NCBI RefSeq assembly: GCF_002245215.1
Contig: NZ_NPMR01000001.1
Span: forward strand, 496,001-560,000
Length of the DNA stretch: 64,000 nucleotides
Direction: 5' to 3'
Origin: Microbacterium sp. Yaish 1
GTDB lineage: Bacteria; Actinomycetota; Actinomycetes; Actinomycetales; Microbacteriaceae
Within the stretch, counting starts at the first letter, position 1, and the number at the start of each line of letters is the position of its first letter. The notes beneath the pieces are model-generated. The model saw nothing but the letters and a program-made list of their open reading frames with translations, ran no database searches and was not told where the DNA came from. A program made the translations under genes and the position numbers. Positions 21,894-29,497 of the stretch are shown in pieces.

Positions 21894-21899
21894 ACTGTA
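21894..21899 (-). promoter_or_regulatory. -10 box (TACAGT) of a possible leaderless promoter for the SpoIIM-like gene
   Basis: TACAGT ends seven bases before ATG 21886, inside the 16-base gap between the two divergent starts. No Shine-Dalgarno sequence precedes either start. No equally good box is visible for the plus-strand RDD gene. Confidence 0.4.
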
Positions 21900-21902
21900 C
21901 CC

Positions 21903-22763
21903 ATGACCACGCCCGCTCCCCCGGTGCAGATTCGCCAGGACGAGATCCTCACCGGCGAGGCGGTCGCGCTCGACGTTCAGCCGCTGGGCTTCTTCCTCCG
22001 CGCCCTCGGCGCGCTCATCGACATCCTCTGCGGCATCGCGCTTCTGCTGCTGTTCTTCTTCGTCGGCGGCTTCGTGGTCGGTGGGCTCGGGCTCGAGAGC
22101 CTGTCGGGGATCCTCGTCGTGTCGGCCCTCGTCCTCGTGCTCGTCGTCATCCCGACCGCGGTCGAGACCCTCTCCCACGGCCGCAGCCTGGGCAAGCTCG
22201 CCGTCGGCGGCCGCATCGTGCGCACCGACGGCGGGGCGACCGGATTCCGCCAGGCGTTCATCCGCGCTCTCGTCGGGGTCCTGGAGATCTGGTTCACCTT
22301 CGGCGCACTCGCCGGAGTGGTCGCCGCCTTCACCCCGCGTTCGACTCGCCTGGGCGACATGGTCGCCGGCACCTACTGCGAGCGCACACGGGCTCCGCGC
22401 CTCCCGCCGCCCGCCGGACCGGTCCCGACCGAGCTGCGGGAATGGGCAGAAGTCGCCGACGTGGCGCGCCTGCCCGATCGCGTCGCCCGACGAGCATCCC
22501 AGTTCGCTCGTTCGGCCGAGGGCATGGAACCGGCGGCACGACTGCGCTCCGCGTCGATGATCGCCGCCGAGGTCGCCCCCTTCGTCTCGCCTCTGCCGCA
22601 GACGGATCCCGAGACGCTCGTCCGCGCGGTCGTCGCGGTCCGGCGCGACCGCGAGTACGCCGCGATCCTGCGGATCGACGAGCGGGCCCGTGCCCTCGTC
22701 GGCGCGGCTCTCGAGACGCCGCGCGGCTTCCCCGTCAGACGCGAAGCGTCTCGTGGCGGATGA
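21903..22763 (+). CDS. RDD-family membrane protein
   Basis: The product has 286 residues. The RDD domain (about 25-160) has three hydrophobic helices, including a run after LGFFLRALGALID, and ends with TPRSTRLGDMVAGTY. A cytoplasmic helical tail of about 120 residues follows. The start codon has no ribosome site and lies 16 bases from the divergent SpoIIM-like start. RDD proteins are uncharacterised in most bacteria. The RDD/SpoIIM pairing next to moxR and DUF58 suggests one functional module. The 3' end overlaps the convergent DUF3499 gene by 29 bases. Confidence 0.92.
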   Translation: MTTPAPPVQIRQDEILTGEAVALDVQPLGFFLRALGALIDILCGIALLLLFFFVGGFVVGGLGLESLSGILVVSALVLVLVVIPTAVETLSHGRSLGKLAVGGRIVRTDGGATGFRQAFIRALVGVLEIWFTFGALAGVVAAFTPRSTRLGDMVAGTYCERTRAPRLPPPAGPVPTELREWAEVADVARLPDRVARRASQFARSAEGMEPAARLRSASMIAAEVAPFVSPLPQTDPETLVRAVVAVRRDREYAAILRIDERARALVGAALETPRGFPVRREASRGG

Positions 22764-22941
22764 CGACCCAGCCCTTCGGCACCGAGAGGCGTTCGGTGTG
22801 GATCGCGCACAGGTCGTGCGCGTGCGGGTCGGTTCCGCCGCCCAGCGGTCCGAGCGCCGCCATCTGGTCGCCGTAGTCGAAGGTCAGGGTCGTCACGGCC
22901 TCGCGGGCGCAGCCCACCTTCGAACACAGTCTTTCGCGCAT
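22735..22941 (-). CDS. DUF3499-family protein
   Basis: The product has 68 residues starting MRERLCSKVGC. Four cysteine/histidine-type positions (CSKVGC, DLCAIH) suggest a small zinc-binding fold. The family is actinobacterial and of unknown function. The start at 22941 is supported by a TACCGT box seven bases upstream. It converges with and overlaps the RDD gene by 29 bases, and is divergent from the zincin-like gene, which is the usual family neighbour. Confidence 0.88.
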   Translation of the reverse strand: MRERLCSKVGCAREAVTTLTFDYGDQMAALGPLGGGTDPHAHDLCAIHTERLSVPKGWVVIRHETLRV

Positions 22942-22948
22942 CCCGTCC

Positions 22949-22954
22949 ACGGTA
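22949..22954 (-). promoter_or_regulatory. -10 box (TACCGT) of a possible leaderless promoter for the DUF3499 gene
   Basis: TACCGT ends seven bases before ATG 22941. No -35 element is evident. Confidence 0.35.
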
Positions 22955-23009
22955 ACGCCGCAGATGCCCCATGATCGGATGCCGCGCCGGTGCCGCATCT
23001 CGCGCCGCA

Positions 23010-23015
23010 TAGGAT
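23010..23015 (+). promoter_or_regulatory. -10 box (TAGGAT) of a possible leaderless promoter for the zincin-like gene
   Basis: TAGGAT ends six bases before ATG 23022. It contains AGGA, so a short-leader ribosome site is an alternative reading. Confidence 0.4.
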
Positions 23016-23021
23016 GGCCTC

Positions 23022-23462
23022 ATGATCCGGCGTCGTTCCCGACCCGTGCCGCCCCGGCGGAACCGGCCGTCGCGCCACGGCCGTCACGGCCGCGATGACC
23101 GGAGCCCCGTCGTCCGGCCGCCCCTCCCGCCCCTCGAGACCCGCTCCGAGCGGTTCGATCTCTCCGTGGGCACGGCCGCCGAGTTCCTGCGCAGCGCCTG
23201 GCCGGAGCTGCGGGAGGTCCGCTTCGAGGTCGCCGGGATGCCCGCGGCCAGTGACGAGGACGGCATCCCGCGTTGGCAGGTCTTCGCCGCCGAGAAGCGG
23301 ATCGTGCTGTACCGGCTGCCGATCGAGCGCCTGAACCGGCTGCACCGCAACGACGATCTGCACCGCCGGATGATGGTGGAGAGCTGCGTCTTCCGTGCGG
23401 CGGCCGAGTATCTCGACCGCGACCCCTGGGACCTCGGGCCCGACCGGTTCCGCTTCCTCTGA
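23022..23462 (+). CDS. Zincin-like metallopeptidase-family protein (DUF1025), catalytic motif lost
   Basis: The product has 146 residues with a basic, Pro/Arg-rich N-terminus (1-35). The domain after about 40 matches the zincin-like family by layout (RIVLYRLPIERL, then EYLDRDPWDLGPDRF). The helix that carries HExxH in active members reads MMVESCVFRAAAEYL here, with no histidine. The protein is therefore probably not a protease, a condition that also appears in the mycobacterial homologue as I recall it. Function unknown. It is divergent from DUF3499 and convergent with DUF5719. Confidence 0.82.
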   Translation: MIRRRSRPVPPRRNRPSRHGRHGRDDRSPVVRPPLPPLETRSERFDLSVGTAAEFLRSAWPELREVRFEVAGMPAASDEDGIPRWQVFAAEKRIVLYRLPIERLNRLHRNDDLHRRMMVESCVFRAAAEYLDRDPWDLGPDRFRFL

Positions 23463-23470
23463 CCGGCAGG

Positions 23471-24862
23471 TCAGGGATACACGGTGAGTTCGGCCGCTGC
23501 TGCGGCCGAACCTGTCACGGGATAGGTCCCGAGCTGCCCAGCGCCCGAGAAGCCGACGGAACCGCGGATGCCGCCGGCGCCGGGGTCGAGGCGGTAGACG
23601 GTCCCCGCCGCGACATCGATGGTCTGCGACTGCCCCGCGGCCAGCTGCACCGTCTGAGAGGTCCCGCCGGACACGGGTGTCAGAGTCGCGACGGTCTCCT
23701 GGTCCGCAGTGAGCGTCAGCGTGGGCCCGGGGCCCGGAGCGACGGCGACGAGGGTCGGCGCGTCGACGAGGGGGGCGCCGACGGCCCAGGCGAAGTCGGC
23801 CGGAGTCGCCTGATCGGTCGAGGTCCATGCCGCCGCCACGAGCGGGTCGGGCGCGGTCGCGGTCACGGTGTAGTCACCGACGGGCATGCCCGTGACCTCG
23901 AGCTCGAGCGGGCGCCCCGCGGCGAGCGCGATCGCGTCCTGCTGCGACACCACGCTCCCGTCGGCGACGGAGCGGACCGTCACGCTCGCCAGGGTGTCGA
24001 CCGCCGTGGCCATGAGGCGCACCGACAGCCCGCCGGCTGAGGCGACCGAGTCGGGCCCGACGGTGACGTCGACCGCAGGAATGACCTGCTGCGTCGCGGG
24101 AAGAGCGCTCGCTCCCACCTGGTCGACGCCGCCGGCGATGAGCGTGCGCGTGAGTGCGGACTGCAGGGATGCCCGCACCGGTGCGCCCTGGGCCGTGACC
24201 TGCACGACGGGGCTCTGCTCACCGCGGCGGAGCGCCGCGAGGGGGATGGCGCGCTGGGAGCGGGCGGCGACGACGACGTCCCGTCCCGCGACGGGGTCCT
24301 GAGCCCCGTCGGCGCCGAAAACGCGCAGGTCGACGGTCGCCGCCACATCCCCGGGGTTCGTCAGGAGGACGAGGTCGCTCGCGCCCGTCGCAGCCGAACC
24401 GCCCACGAGCCACGACTCCATCGCGGGCCGGGTGCAGGCCGAGACGGCCAGGCCGCGCAGGTCCGGGTCATCGAGCGACGCCGACGAGGCGGCGCCGAGA
24501 TCCGTCGGGACCCCGCCCGTCGGCTCCGCCGAGAACGCAGCGGGCGGTGCGCCCTCGTCGGCGCGGTCGGGTGTCGCGAGCGTGTACGAGGTCGGGTCGC
24601 CGCCGTCCGCGGCCGAGACGACGGTCGAGGGCGCCGCCGCAGTGATCGCGCCCGCCGCCGCCGCATCGCGGCCGAGAGCGAGGAGCGGGCCGTCGCACGC
24701 CGCGATCGAGCGCGCCGCCTCGGGTACCACGTCGAGCGACATCGGCTCGCGGGCGAGGGTCGGCCACGGCGCCGCAGCGGCGACGACGACGCCGCCTCCG
24801 ACGACGACGGCGGCCACCGCTCCCGCGGCGAGACGGGTCACGAGTGCGGTTCGCGTGTTCAT
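23471..24862 (-). CDS. DUF5719-family secreted/anchored protein
   Basis: The product has 463 residues. The ATG at 24862 overlaps the upstream glycosyltransferase stop (ATGA). A signal anchor lies at about 9-32. The rest is a Thr/Ala/Val-rich extracytoplasmic beta-type region with repeating sandwich-like units (DLVLLTNPGDVAATVDLRVFG is the clearest). The family occurs in actinobacteria next to this large glycosyltransferase and whiB2. Translational coupling suggests it is the external partner of that glycosyltransferase. No enzymatic motif is visible. Confidence 0.88.
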   Translation of the reverse strand: MNTRTALVTRLAAGAVAAVVVGGGVVVAAAAPWPTLAREPMSLDVVPEAARSIAACDGPLLALGRDAAAAGAITAAAPSTVVSAADGGDPTSYTLATPDRADEGAPPAAFSAEPTGGVPTDLGAASSASLDDPDLRGLAVSACTRPAMESWLVGGSAATGASDLVLLTNPGDVAATVDLRVFGADGAQDPVAGRDVVVAARSQRAIPLAALRRGEQSPVVQVTAQGAPVRASLQSALTRTLIAGGVDQVGASALPATQQVIPAVDVTVGPDSVASAGGLSVRLMATAVDTLASVTVRSVADGSVVSQQDAIALAAGRPLELEVTGMPVGDYTVTATAPDPLVAAAWTSTDQATPADFAWAVGAPLVDAPTLVAVAPGPGPTLTLTADQETVATLTPVSGGTSQTVQLAAGQSQTIDVAAGTVYRLDPGAGGIRGSVGFSGAGQLGTYPVTGSAAAAAELTVYP

Positions 24863-27699
24863 CGGTCCCTCCGGCGAAGCGGTCGGATGCCCACCAGGCG
24901 CGGTGCCGCTCGCGAGGCCGACCGGCTGCCGCGCGTGGGCAGTGACAGGAGGAGGGCGATCGCGAACACCGCAGCGATGCCGCTCCAGGCGGCCGACGCC
25001 ACGGCGCGGGCCGGCACCGACGCGTCGGCGCGGGGAGCCACGTCGCCCGACAGGCGCCACAGCTCGCCCTTGTCCGTCGACCCGACGGCGTCGAGCCCGT
25101 CTCGGCTGCCGAGGGCCGTCGCCGCCGCGAGCCGCGTGCTGCGGGCCGTGGCCGATTCGTCCTCGCCGGACGACGCGAGCAGGATGAACGCGACCCCGTG
25201 GTCTCGCAGCTGCGCGACGACGTCGTTCGCGGTGTCGGCGACCAGGTCGGCGGCGACCTGGGCAGCCTCCCGGTCGGCATCGGTCAGTTCGGTGCGCGCG
25301 GTCACGAGCGTCGACTGACCGCCGAGCGTCGCACTGCCACCCCACACGACATCCACGGCGACGCCCTCGTCTGTCGGCGTGAGGACGATCGTGCCGAGCC
25401 CCGGCGAGTTCGCCCCCTCCGCGGCGACGAACGCGGGGAGCGTGCTCGTCGCACCGCGACCGACGACCGACGCTTCCCGCGCGTGGGCGGTCAGCATCGG
25501 AACGGCCGCGACGACGAGCCCCGCCACAGCGAGCCCCGCGGCCGCGGTGCGGACGATGCGGACCGGCACGACGCTGTCGAGCGTCAGCAGCGCCCCGCCG
25601 GCGACTCCGATCCAGGCGAGGCTGAGCGCCGCACCCGGCCACAGCGCTATCGCGGTCGTGCCGTCGATGACGACGGCCACCCCGGCCGCGGCGAAGGCGG
25701 TCGCCACGCCGAGGCCGGCGACGGCGAGGAGGACGACCCCGACGAATCGCCGAGCCGACACCGCGGCGGCGAGAGCCAGAGCGAGCAGCGGCGCCGTGAA
25801 CAGGATGAGCCACCACAGGGCGCCTGAGGCACCCGTGAAGGCGGCCCAGCCCGCGTCGGCGGGGAAGCCCGCCGCGAGCAGGAACCGGCCAAGGACGTCA
25901 TCGGCGAACCGCGGGCCACTCCACGGCACGCCCGGGTCGGCCAGGAGCGACCAGGGGTCGCCTGCGCGGAGCCGCGCGAAGACGAGCGGCGACGACAGCG
26001 CCAGCGAGGGGACGATGATCCAGAGCCACCGGAACGCTGCGCGCCGGCCGCGGAGGACCATCGACAGCACGACGGCGAACACCCAGATGACCACGACGGG
26101 CGCCGCGAGCACGGGAGAGCATGCCAGCACCACGGCGAGCAGGATGGAAGCCGTGCCGGCGTTGCCCCACGACCGGTGCGCCGCGGCCGCGGCGAACGCC
26201 AACCAGGGCAGCACGAGGTGGACGATGACGGCTGCCGGTCGCCCGTCACCGAGCGCCACGAGGAACATCGGCGCGAGGGCCCATGTCACCGCCCCGACGA
26301 TGCGCAGGACCGGGCGTTCGGTGATGCGGGTCGCCGCGAACCAGCCGCCGAGCACCGCCAGCGGTAGTGCGAGCAGCCACAGCACCACCAGCGCACGCGA
26401 CGGGTCGGCGGGTGAGAACGATGCGAGCACGGCGAGGACCGCGCTGAACGGGTCGGCCGGCCCGACGGCATCCCAGCCGAGCGGACGCTGCGCACCCGTC
26501 GCTTCCGACCAGGCGCGGGCGGCATTGGCGGCGAGCGGAGCGAGCGCTCCCCCGCCGATCGAGGGCCAGCTCAGCGCGGCGGGCATCGACGCGATCGACA
26601 CCGCGAGCGCCGCGAGCACGGCCCAGGCGCCGCCTCCGGAGAAGAACCCGAGCTCCGTGCGGCGGGGACCGTCGCCGGCGGGCTGGTCCTCGATGAGCCG
26701 CTGGCGCATGACGCGCGAGCTCACCCGCAGAGACGCCAGCTGCGACCACGATGCGCGCCGGTGACGCGCGATGCGACGTCGCGCCCGGGCCACCGCCGGC
26801 AGACGCACCATCACCGTCGCGGCCGCTGACCATTCGGGGCCGATCCGCGCGGGCCGCTTGCCGACCAGATGGAGGATGCTGCGCCAGAGCGCGAGCGGCA
26901 GCAGCGTGAGCCAGTGCAGCACGACCGCCGGCGGCGGGGCGTAGACCAGCCTCCGGTGCAGCTGCGCGACACGCGCGGCGTGGGCGGTACGAGCGCGCGC
27001 GCCGGTCGTCCGCGGTGCGGGCGGACCGGCCACGCCGTCGTGGGCCACGGCGATGCGCGCGCCGGGCGCGAGCACGACACGACCGCCGGCGAGGCGTACA
27101 CGGACACCGAGGTCGAGCCCCTCGTCCGCTCCGGCCAGCGCTTCGTCGAGCCCCTCGAGCTCGCGCCACGCCGCCGTGTGGACGAGGATGCCGCGCACAT
27201 CGCCGCCGAGGACGTCGTCCGTGCCGTCGTGCTGCCCCTGGTCGTGCTCACCGTCGGCGAGCCCGACCGCGGCACCGAACCTCGTCATGGAACGTCCGAG
27301 GGAGACGATGCGGGTGTTGTCGTCCCACTCGACGAGCTTGGGGACGGCGATGGCGACGGACGGGGCCGTCTCGAGGGCGGCGGCGAGGCGCTGCAGCGCC
27401 TCCGGTTCCGGCGCGACGTCCTGAGCCAGCAACCAGACGGCGTCACCGTCGAGGCGTCGCGACGCGAGCCGGAGCGCCGCGGCGAAACCCGTGCGCGAGG
27501 GCGCTGAGATCACCGCTTCCGCGCCCGATTCCTCGGCGAGGGTGCGCAGGCGTTGGTCCCCGCCGCACAGCACGATCGTGAGCGCGTCGACGGCGCGCGT
27601 CTGATCGCGCAGCGCGGCGAGCGTGCGCGTGAGATGGAAGGCCGCCGGCGTGCGTCCGTCGGGACGCACGACCAGGAGCGCGTGAACACGGGCGGGCAT
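24859..27699 (-). CDS. Large GT2 glycosyltransferase fused to polytopic membrane domain
   Basis: The product has 946 residues. Residues 1-270 form a family 2 glycosyltransferase fold (LLVVRPDGRTP start; VWLLAQDVAP replaces the usual Asp-x-Asp stretch; GADEGLDLGVRVRLAGG near the acceptor loop). Residues 280-930 carry about 12-14 transmembrane helices plus an extracytoplasmic segment at about 740-890. The domain order suggests glycan synthesis coupled to membrane transfer. It lies between whiB2 and its coupled DUF5719 gene, 89 bases after whiB2. The weak DxD site means activity should not be assumed. Confidence 0.88.
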   Translation of the reverse strand: MPARVHALLVVRPDGRTPAAFHLTRTLAALRDQTRAVDALTIVLCGGDQRLRTLAEESGAEAVISAPSRTGFAAALRLASRRLDGDAVWLLAQDVAPEPEALQRLAAALETAPSVAIAVPKLVEWDDNTRIVSLGRSMTRFGAAVGLADGEHDQGQHDGTDDVLGGDVRGILVHTAAWRELEGLDEALAGADEGLDLGVRVRLAGGRVVLAPGARIAVAHDGVAGPPAPRTTGARARTAHAARVAQLHRRLVYAPPPAVVLHWLTLLPLALWRSILHLVGKRPARIGPEWSAAATVMVRLPAVARARRRIARHRRASWSQLASLRVSSRVMRQRLIEDQPAGDGPRRTELGFFSGGGAWAVLAALAVSIASMPAALSWPSIGGGALAPLAANAARAWSEATGAQRPLGWDAVGPADPFSAVLAVLASFSPADPSRALVVLWLLALPLAVLGGWFAATRITERPVLRIVGAVTWALAPMFLVALGDGRPAAVIVHLVLPWLAFAAAAAHRSWGNAGTASILLAVVLACSPVLAAPVVVIWVFAVVLSMVLRGRRAAFRWLWIIVPSLALSSPLVFARLRAGDPWSLLADPGVPWSGPRFADDVLGRFLLAAGFPADAGWAAFTGASGALWWLILFTAPLLALALAAAVSARRFVGVVLLAVAGLGVATAFAAAGVAVVIDGTTAIALWPGAALSLAWIGVAGGALLTLDSVVPVRIVRTAAAGLAVAGLVVAAVPMLTAHAREASVVGRGATSTLPAFVAAEGANSPGLGTIVLTPTDEGVAVDVVWGGSATLGGQSTLVTARTELTDADREAAQVAADLVADTANDVVAQLRDHGVAFILLASSGEDESATARSTRLAAATALGSRDGLDAVGSTDKGELWRLSGDVAPRADASVPARAVASAAWSGIAAVFAIALLLSLPTRGSRSASRAAPRLVGIRPLRRRDR

Positions 27700-27733
27700 G
27701 ACGGAGCAAGCCTAGGCGGCGATTCTGAGCGCC

Positions 27734-27749
27734 CCCGGCAGCAGCCGGG
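27734..27749. terminator. Short hairpin between whiB2 and the large glycosyltransferase gene
   Basis: CCCGGC and GCCGGG pair around AGCA. At six base pairs and with no U-tract it is weak. It could partly insulate whiB2 from the downstream gene. Confidence 0.3.
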
Positions 27750-27788
27750 CGGTTCGCGGATATCGGTGGAGGCGGTCGCCGTCCCTCG

Positions 27789-28109
27789 TCAGACCGCGCG
27801 ACGCTTCAGCTTGCGGCGCTCGCGCTCGCTGAGACCGCCCCAGATGCCGAAGCGCTCATCGTTCTGCAGGGCGTACTCGAGGCACTCCCCCCGCACGTCG
27901 CACGAGGTGCAGATGCGCTTGGCGTCACGGGTCGAGCCGCCCTTCTCGGGGAAGAACGCCTCGGGATCGGTCTGCGCGCACAGCGCGTCGGTCTGCCAGG
28001 CAAGGGCGTTGTCATCGCCGTCGGCATCGACCCGCCGCACTCCGGGGACCCCCAGGTTGACCGGGTCGACGAACCAGTTGTCGGGAACGCCCGAACGGTA
28101 TGCCGTCAT
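27789..28109 (-). CDS. whiB2: WhiB2/WhmD-type iron-sulfur transcriptional regulator
   Basis: The product has 106 residues. The ATG at 28109 has GAGGAGGGA upstream. Cys44, Cys67, Cys70 and Cys76 are the [4Fe-4S] ligands, followed by the GIWGG turn (88-92) and the basic C-terminus RRKLKRR. WhiB2 homologues bind the primary sigma factor and control septation and division. Its place next to the DUF5719/glycosyltransferase pair and manA matches the actinobacterial whiB2 neighbourhood. Confidence 0.95.
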   Translation of the reverse strand: MTAYRSGVPDNWFVDPVNLGVPGVRRVDADGDDNALAWQTDALCAQTDPEAFFPEKGGSTRDAKRICTSCDVRGECLEYALQNDERFGIWGGLSERERRKLKRRAV

Positions 28110-28159
28110 ATCGTGTTCCCTCCTCGCCGGCCGGCACGCGAGCCGCGTGTCTCGCATTA

Positions 28160-28188
28160 ATTACACCCGTGTCATTCCCTCGGGTCAA
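28160..28188 (-). promoter_or_regulatory. Strong whiB2 promoter
   Basis: On the minus strand TTGACC (28183-28188) and TGTAAT (28160-28165) are 17 bases apart. The predicted transcript start, near 28153, gives a leader of roughly 45 bases with a clear ribosome site. It lies in the 144-base gap after manA. Confidence 0.7.
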
Positions 28189-28253
28189 GTCGCGGATCGT
28201 AAACCCTCAAGCGCATGTTTAAGCTTCGCGACGATCCATCGGCGTGTCGCGGC

Positions 28254-29426
28254 TCACTCGCCACCCGGCTGGGCGACGAACGCCTCCCCGGCGCCGCCGA
28301 TCGCGACCGACGCCGCCGAGACGACGGCCGCCGTGCCGGGAACGAGCTCCAGGCGCTCGCCGTCCGCTTCGACGACGATGTCACCGCCGGTCACGAGCAC
28401 GACGGCCGGTCCGGCGAGCGCGATCTCGGTGACCGCTTCGAAGGTCGTCTCGACGCGCGCAAGGCGGAAATCCGGCACGCCGACGTCGTAGCCGAAGACG
28501 CCGGGAGCGACCTCGACCGGCTCGACGACCGGCGCGGGACCGCTCTCGGTGCTGACCACCCGCAGCAGCTCCGGCACGTCGACGTGCTTGGGGGTCAGCC
28601 CCCCGCGGAGCACGTTGTCGCTGGCCGCCATCAGCTCGACGCCGAGGCCGTCCTGATACGCGTGAAGAACGCCGGCCGGAGCGAAGAGCGCTTCTCCCCG
28701 CCGCAGCTCGACGAGGTTCATGAGCGTCGCCACGATGAGGCCGGCATCGCCGGGGAACGCCACCGCGATCTCGCGGAGGACGCGCCGTTCGGCCGCGAAG
28801 TCCGATGCGTCCGCAGCGTCGCCCGCGGAGCGCTCCAGCGCGGCGGCGAGGTCGGTCACGACATCCGGTGCCTCACCCGAGAGCGCCCAGCCGATGACCC
28901 GGCGCAGTGCGGCGGGCTCGTCCTCGGCGTCGGTCGGCGTGAGTGCGGCCGACAGCGCGCCGACACCGCCGGCCGCGCCCAGCGACGCGAGCAGACGCTG
29001 CGTGTCGGCGATGGGCCGCAGCCCGACCAGCGCGCGGAAGCTCTCCGACAGGGCCACGATGATCTCGGGCTTGTGGTTCTCGTCGCGGTACAGCCGGTGG
29101 GCGGCATCCCGGGGGATCCCCGCCGCCTCCTCCCGCGCGAATCCGGCGGCCGCCTGCTCCCGGGACGGGTGCGCCTGGATCGACAGCGACGTCGCCGCGG
29201 CGAGGATCTTCAACAGATACGGCAGGGGCGGAATCCCCGCCTCGGACAGGGCGAGGTTCAGCGGGCGTCCGGTGCCGTCGTCAACGCGCGACGGGCTGCC
29301 CGGGTGGTCGCCGAACCAGATCTCCGCTTCGGGGGTCCCCGAGGGCTCCCGCCCCTGAAGCTCGGCGATGAGCGTCTCGGAGCCCCATGCGTAGTCTCTG
29401 GCGATGTTCGAGATCGGAATCAGCAC
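28254..29426 (-). CDS. manA: Mannose-6-phosphate isomerase, class I
   Basis: ManA interconverts fructose 6-phosphate and mannose 6-phosphate, feeding GDP-mannose and glycan synthesis. The product has 390 residues. Zinc-ligand motifs are in place: SIQAHPS (Gln and His), DENHKPEI (Glu) and AGVLHAYQDG (His). The product-binding region has DNVLRGGLTPKHVDVPEL. The ATG at 29426 gives the usual MLIPISNIARDYAWGS start. It is upstream of whiB2 and divergent from the ligase genes. Confidence 0.96.
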   Translation of the reverse strand: MLIPISNIARDYAWGSETLIAELQGREPSGTPEAEIWFGDHPGSPSRVDDGTGRPLNLALSEAGIPPLPYLLKILAAATSLSIQAHPSREQAAAGFAREEAAGIPRDAAHRLYRDENHKPEIIVALSESFRALVGLRPIADTQRLLASLGAAGGVGALSAALTPTDAEDEPAALRRVIGWALSGEAPDVVTDLAAALERSAGDAADASDFAAERRVLREIAVAFPGDAGLIVATLMNLVELRRGEALFAPAGVLHAYQDGLGVELMAASDNVLRGGLTPKHVDVPELLRVVSTESGPAPVVEPVEVAPGVFGYDVGVPDFRLARVETTFEAVTEIALAGPAVVLVTGGDIVVEADGERLELVPGTAAVVSAASVAIGGAGEAFVAQPGGE

Positions 29427-29482
29427 GGACCCAGCCTAGGACGCAGCACCGAGGGACCAGATGCCGAAGGGCGACGCCGCGG

Positions 29483-29488
29483 TAGCCT
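29483..29488 (+). promoter_or_regulatory. -10 box (TAGCCT) before the first ligase gene
   Basis: TAGCCT ends nine bases before ATG 29498. The leader would be only two or three bases, and no ribosome site is visible. Confidence 0.4.
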
Positions 29489-29497
29489 GTCTGCACC

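Noticed and set aside
21892..21897. TAACTG as a -10 box for the RDD gene
   Set aside because: It does not fit TANNNT and is not clearly better than neighbouring sequence.
27734..27749. A true terminator after whiB2
   Set aside because: With six base pairs and no U-run it is too weak to call with confidence; it is listed only as a low-confidence hairpin.
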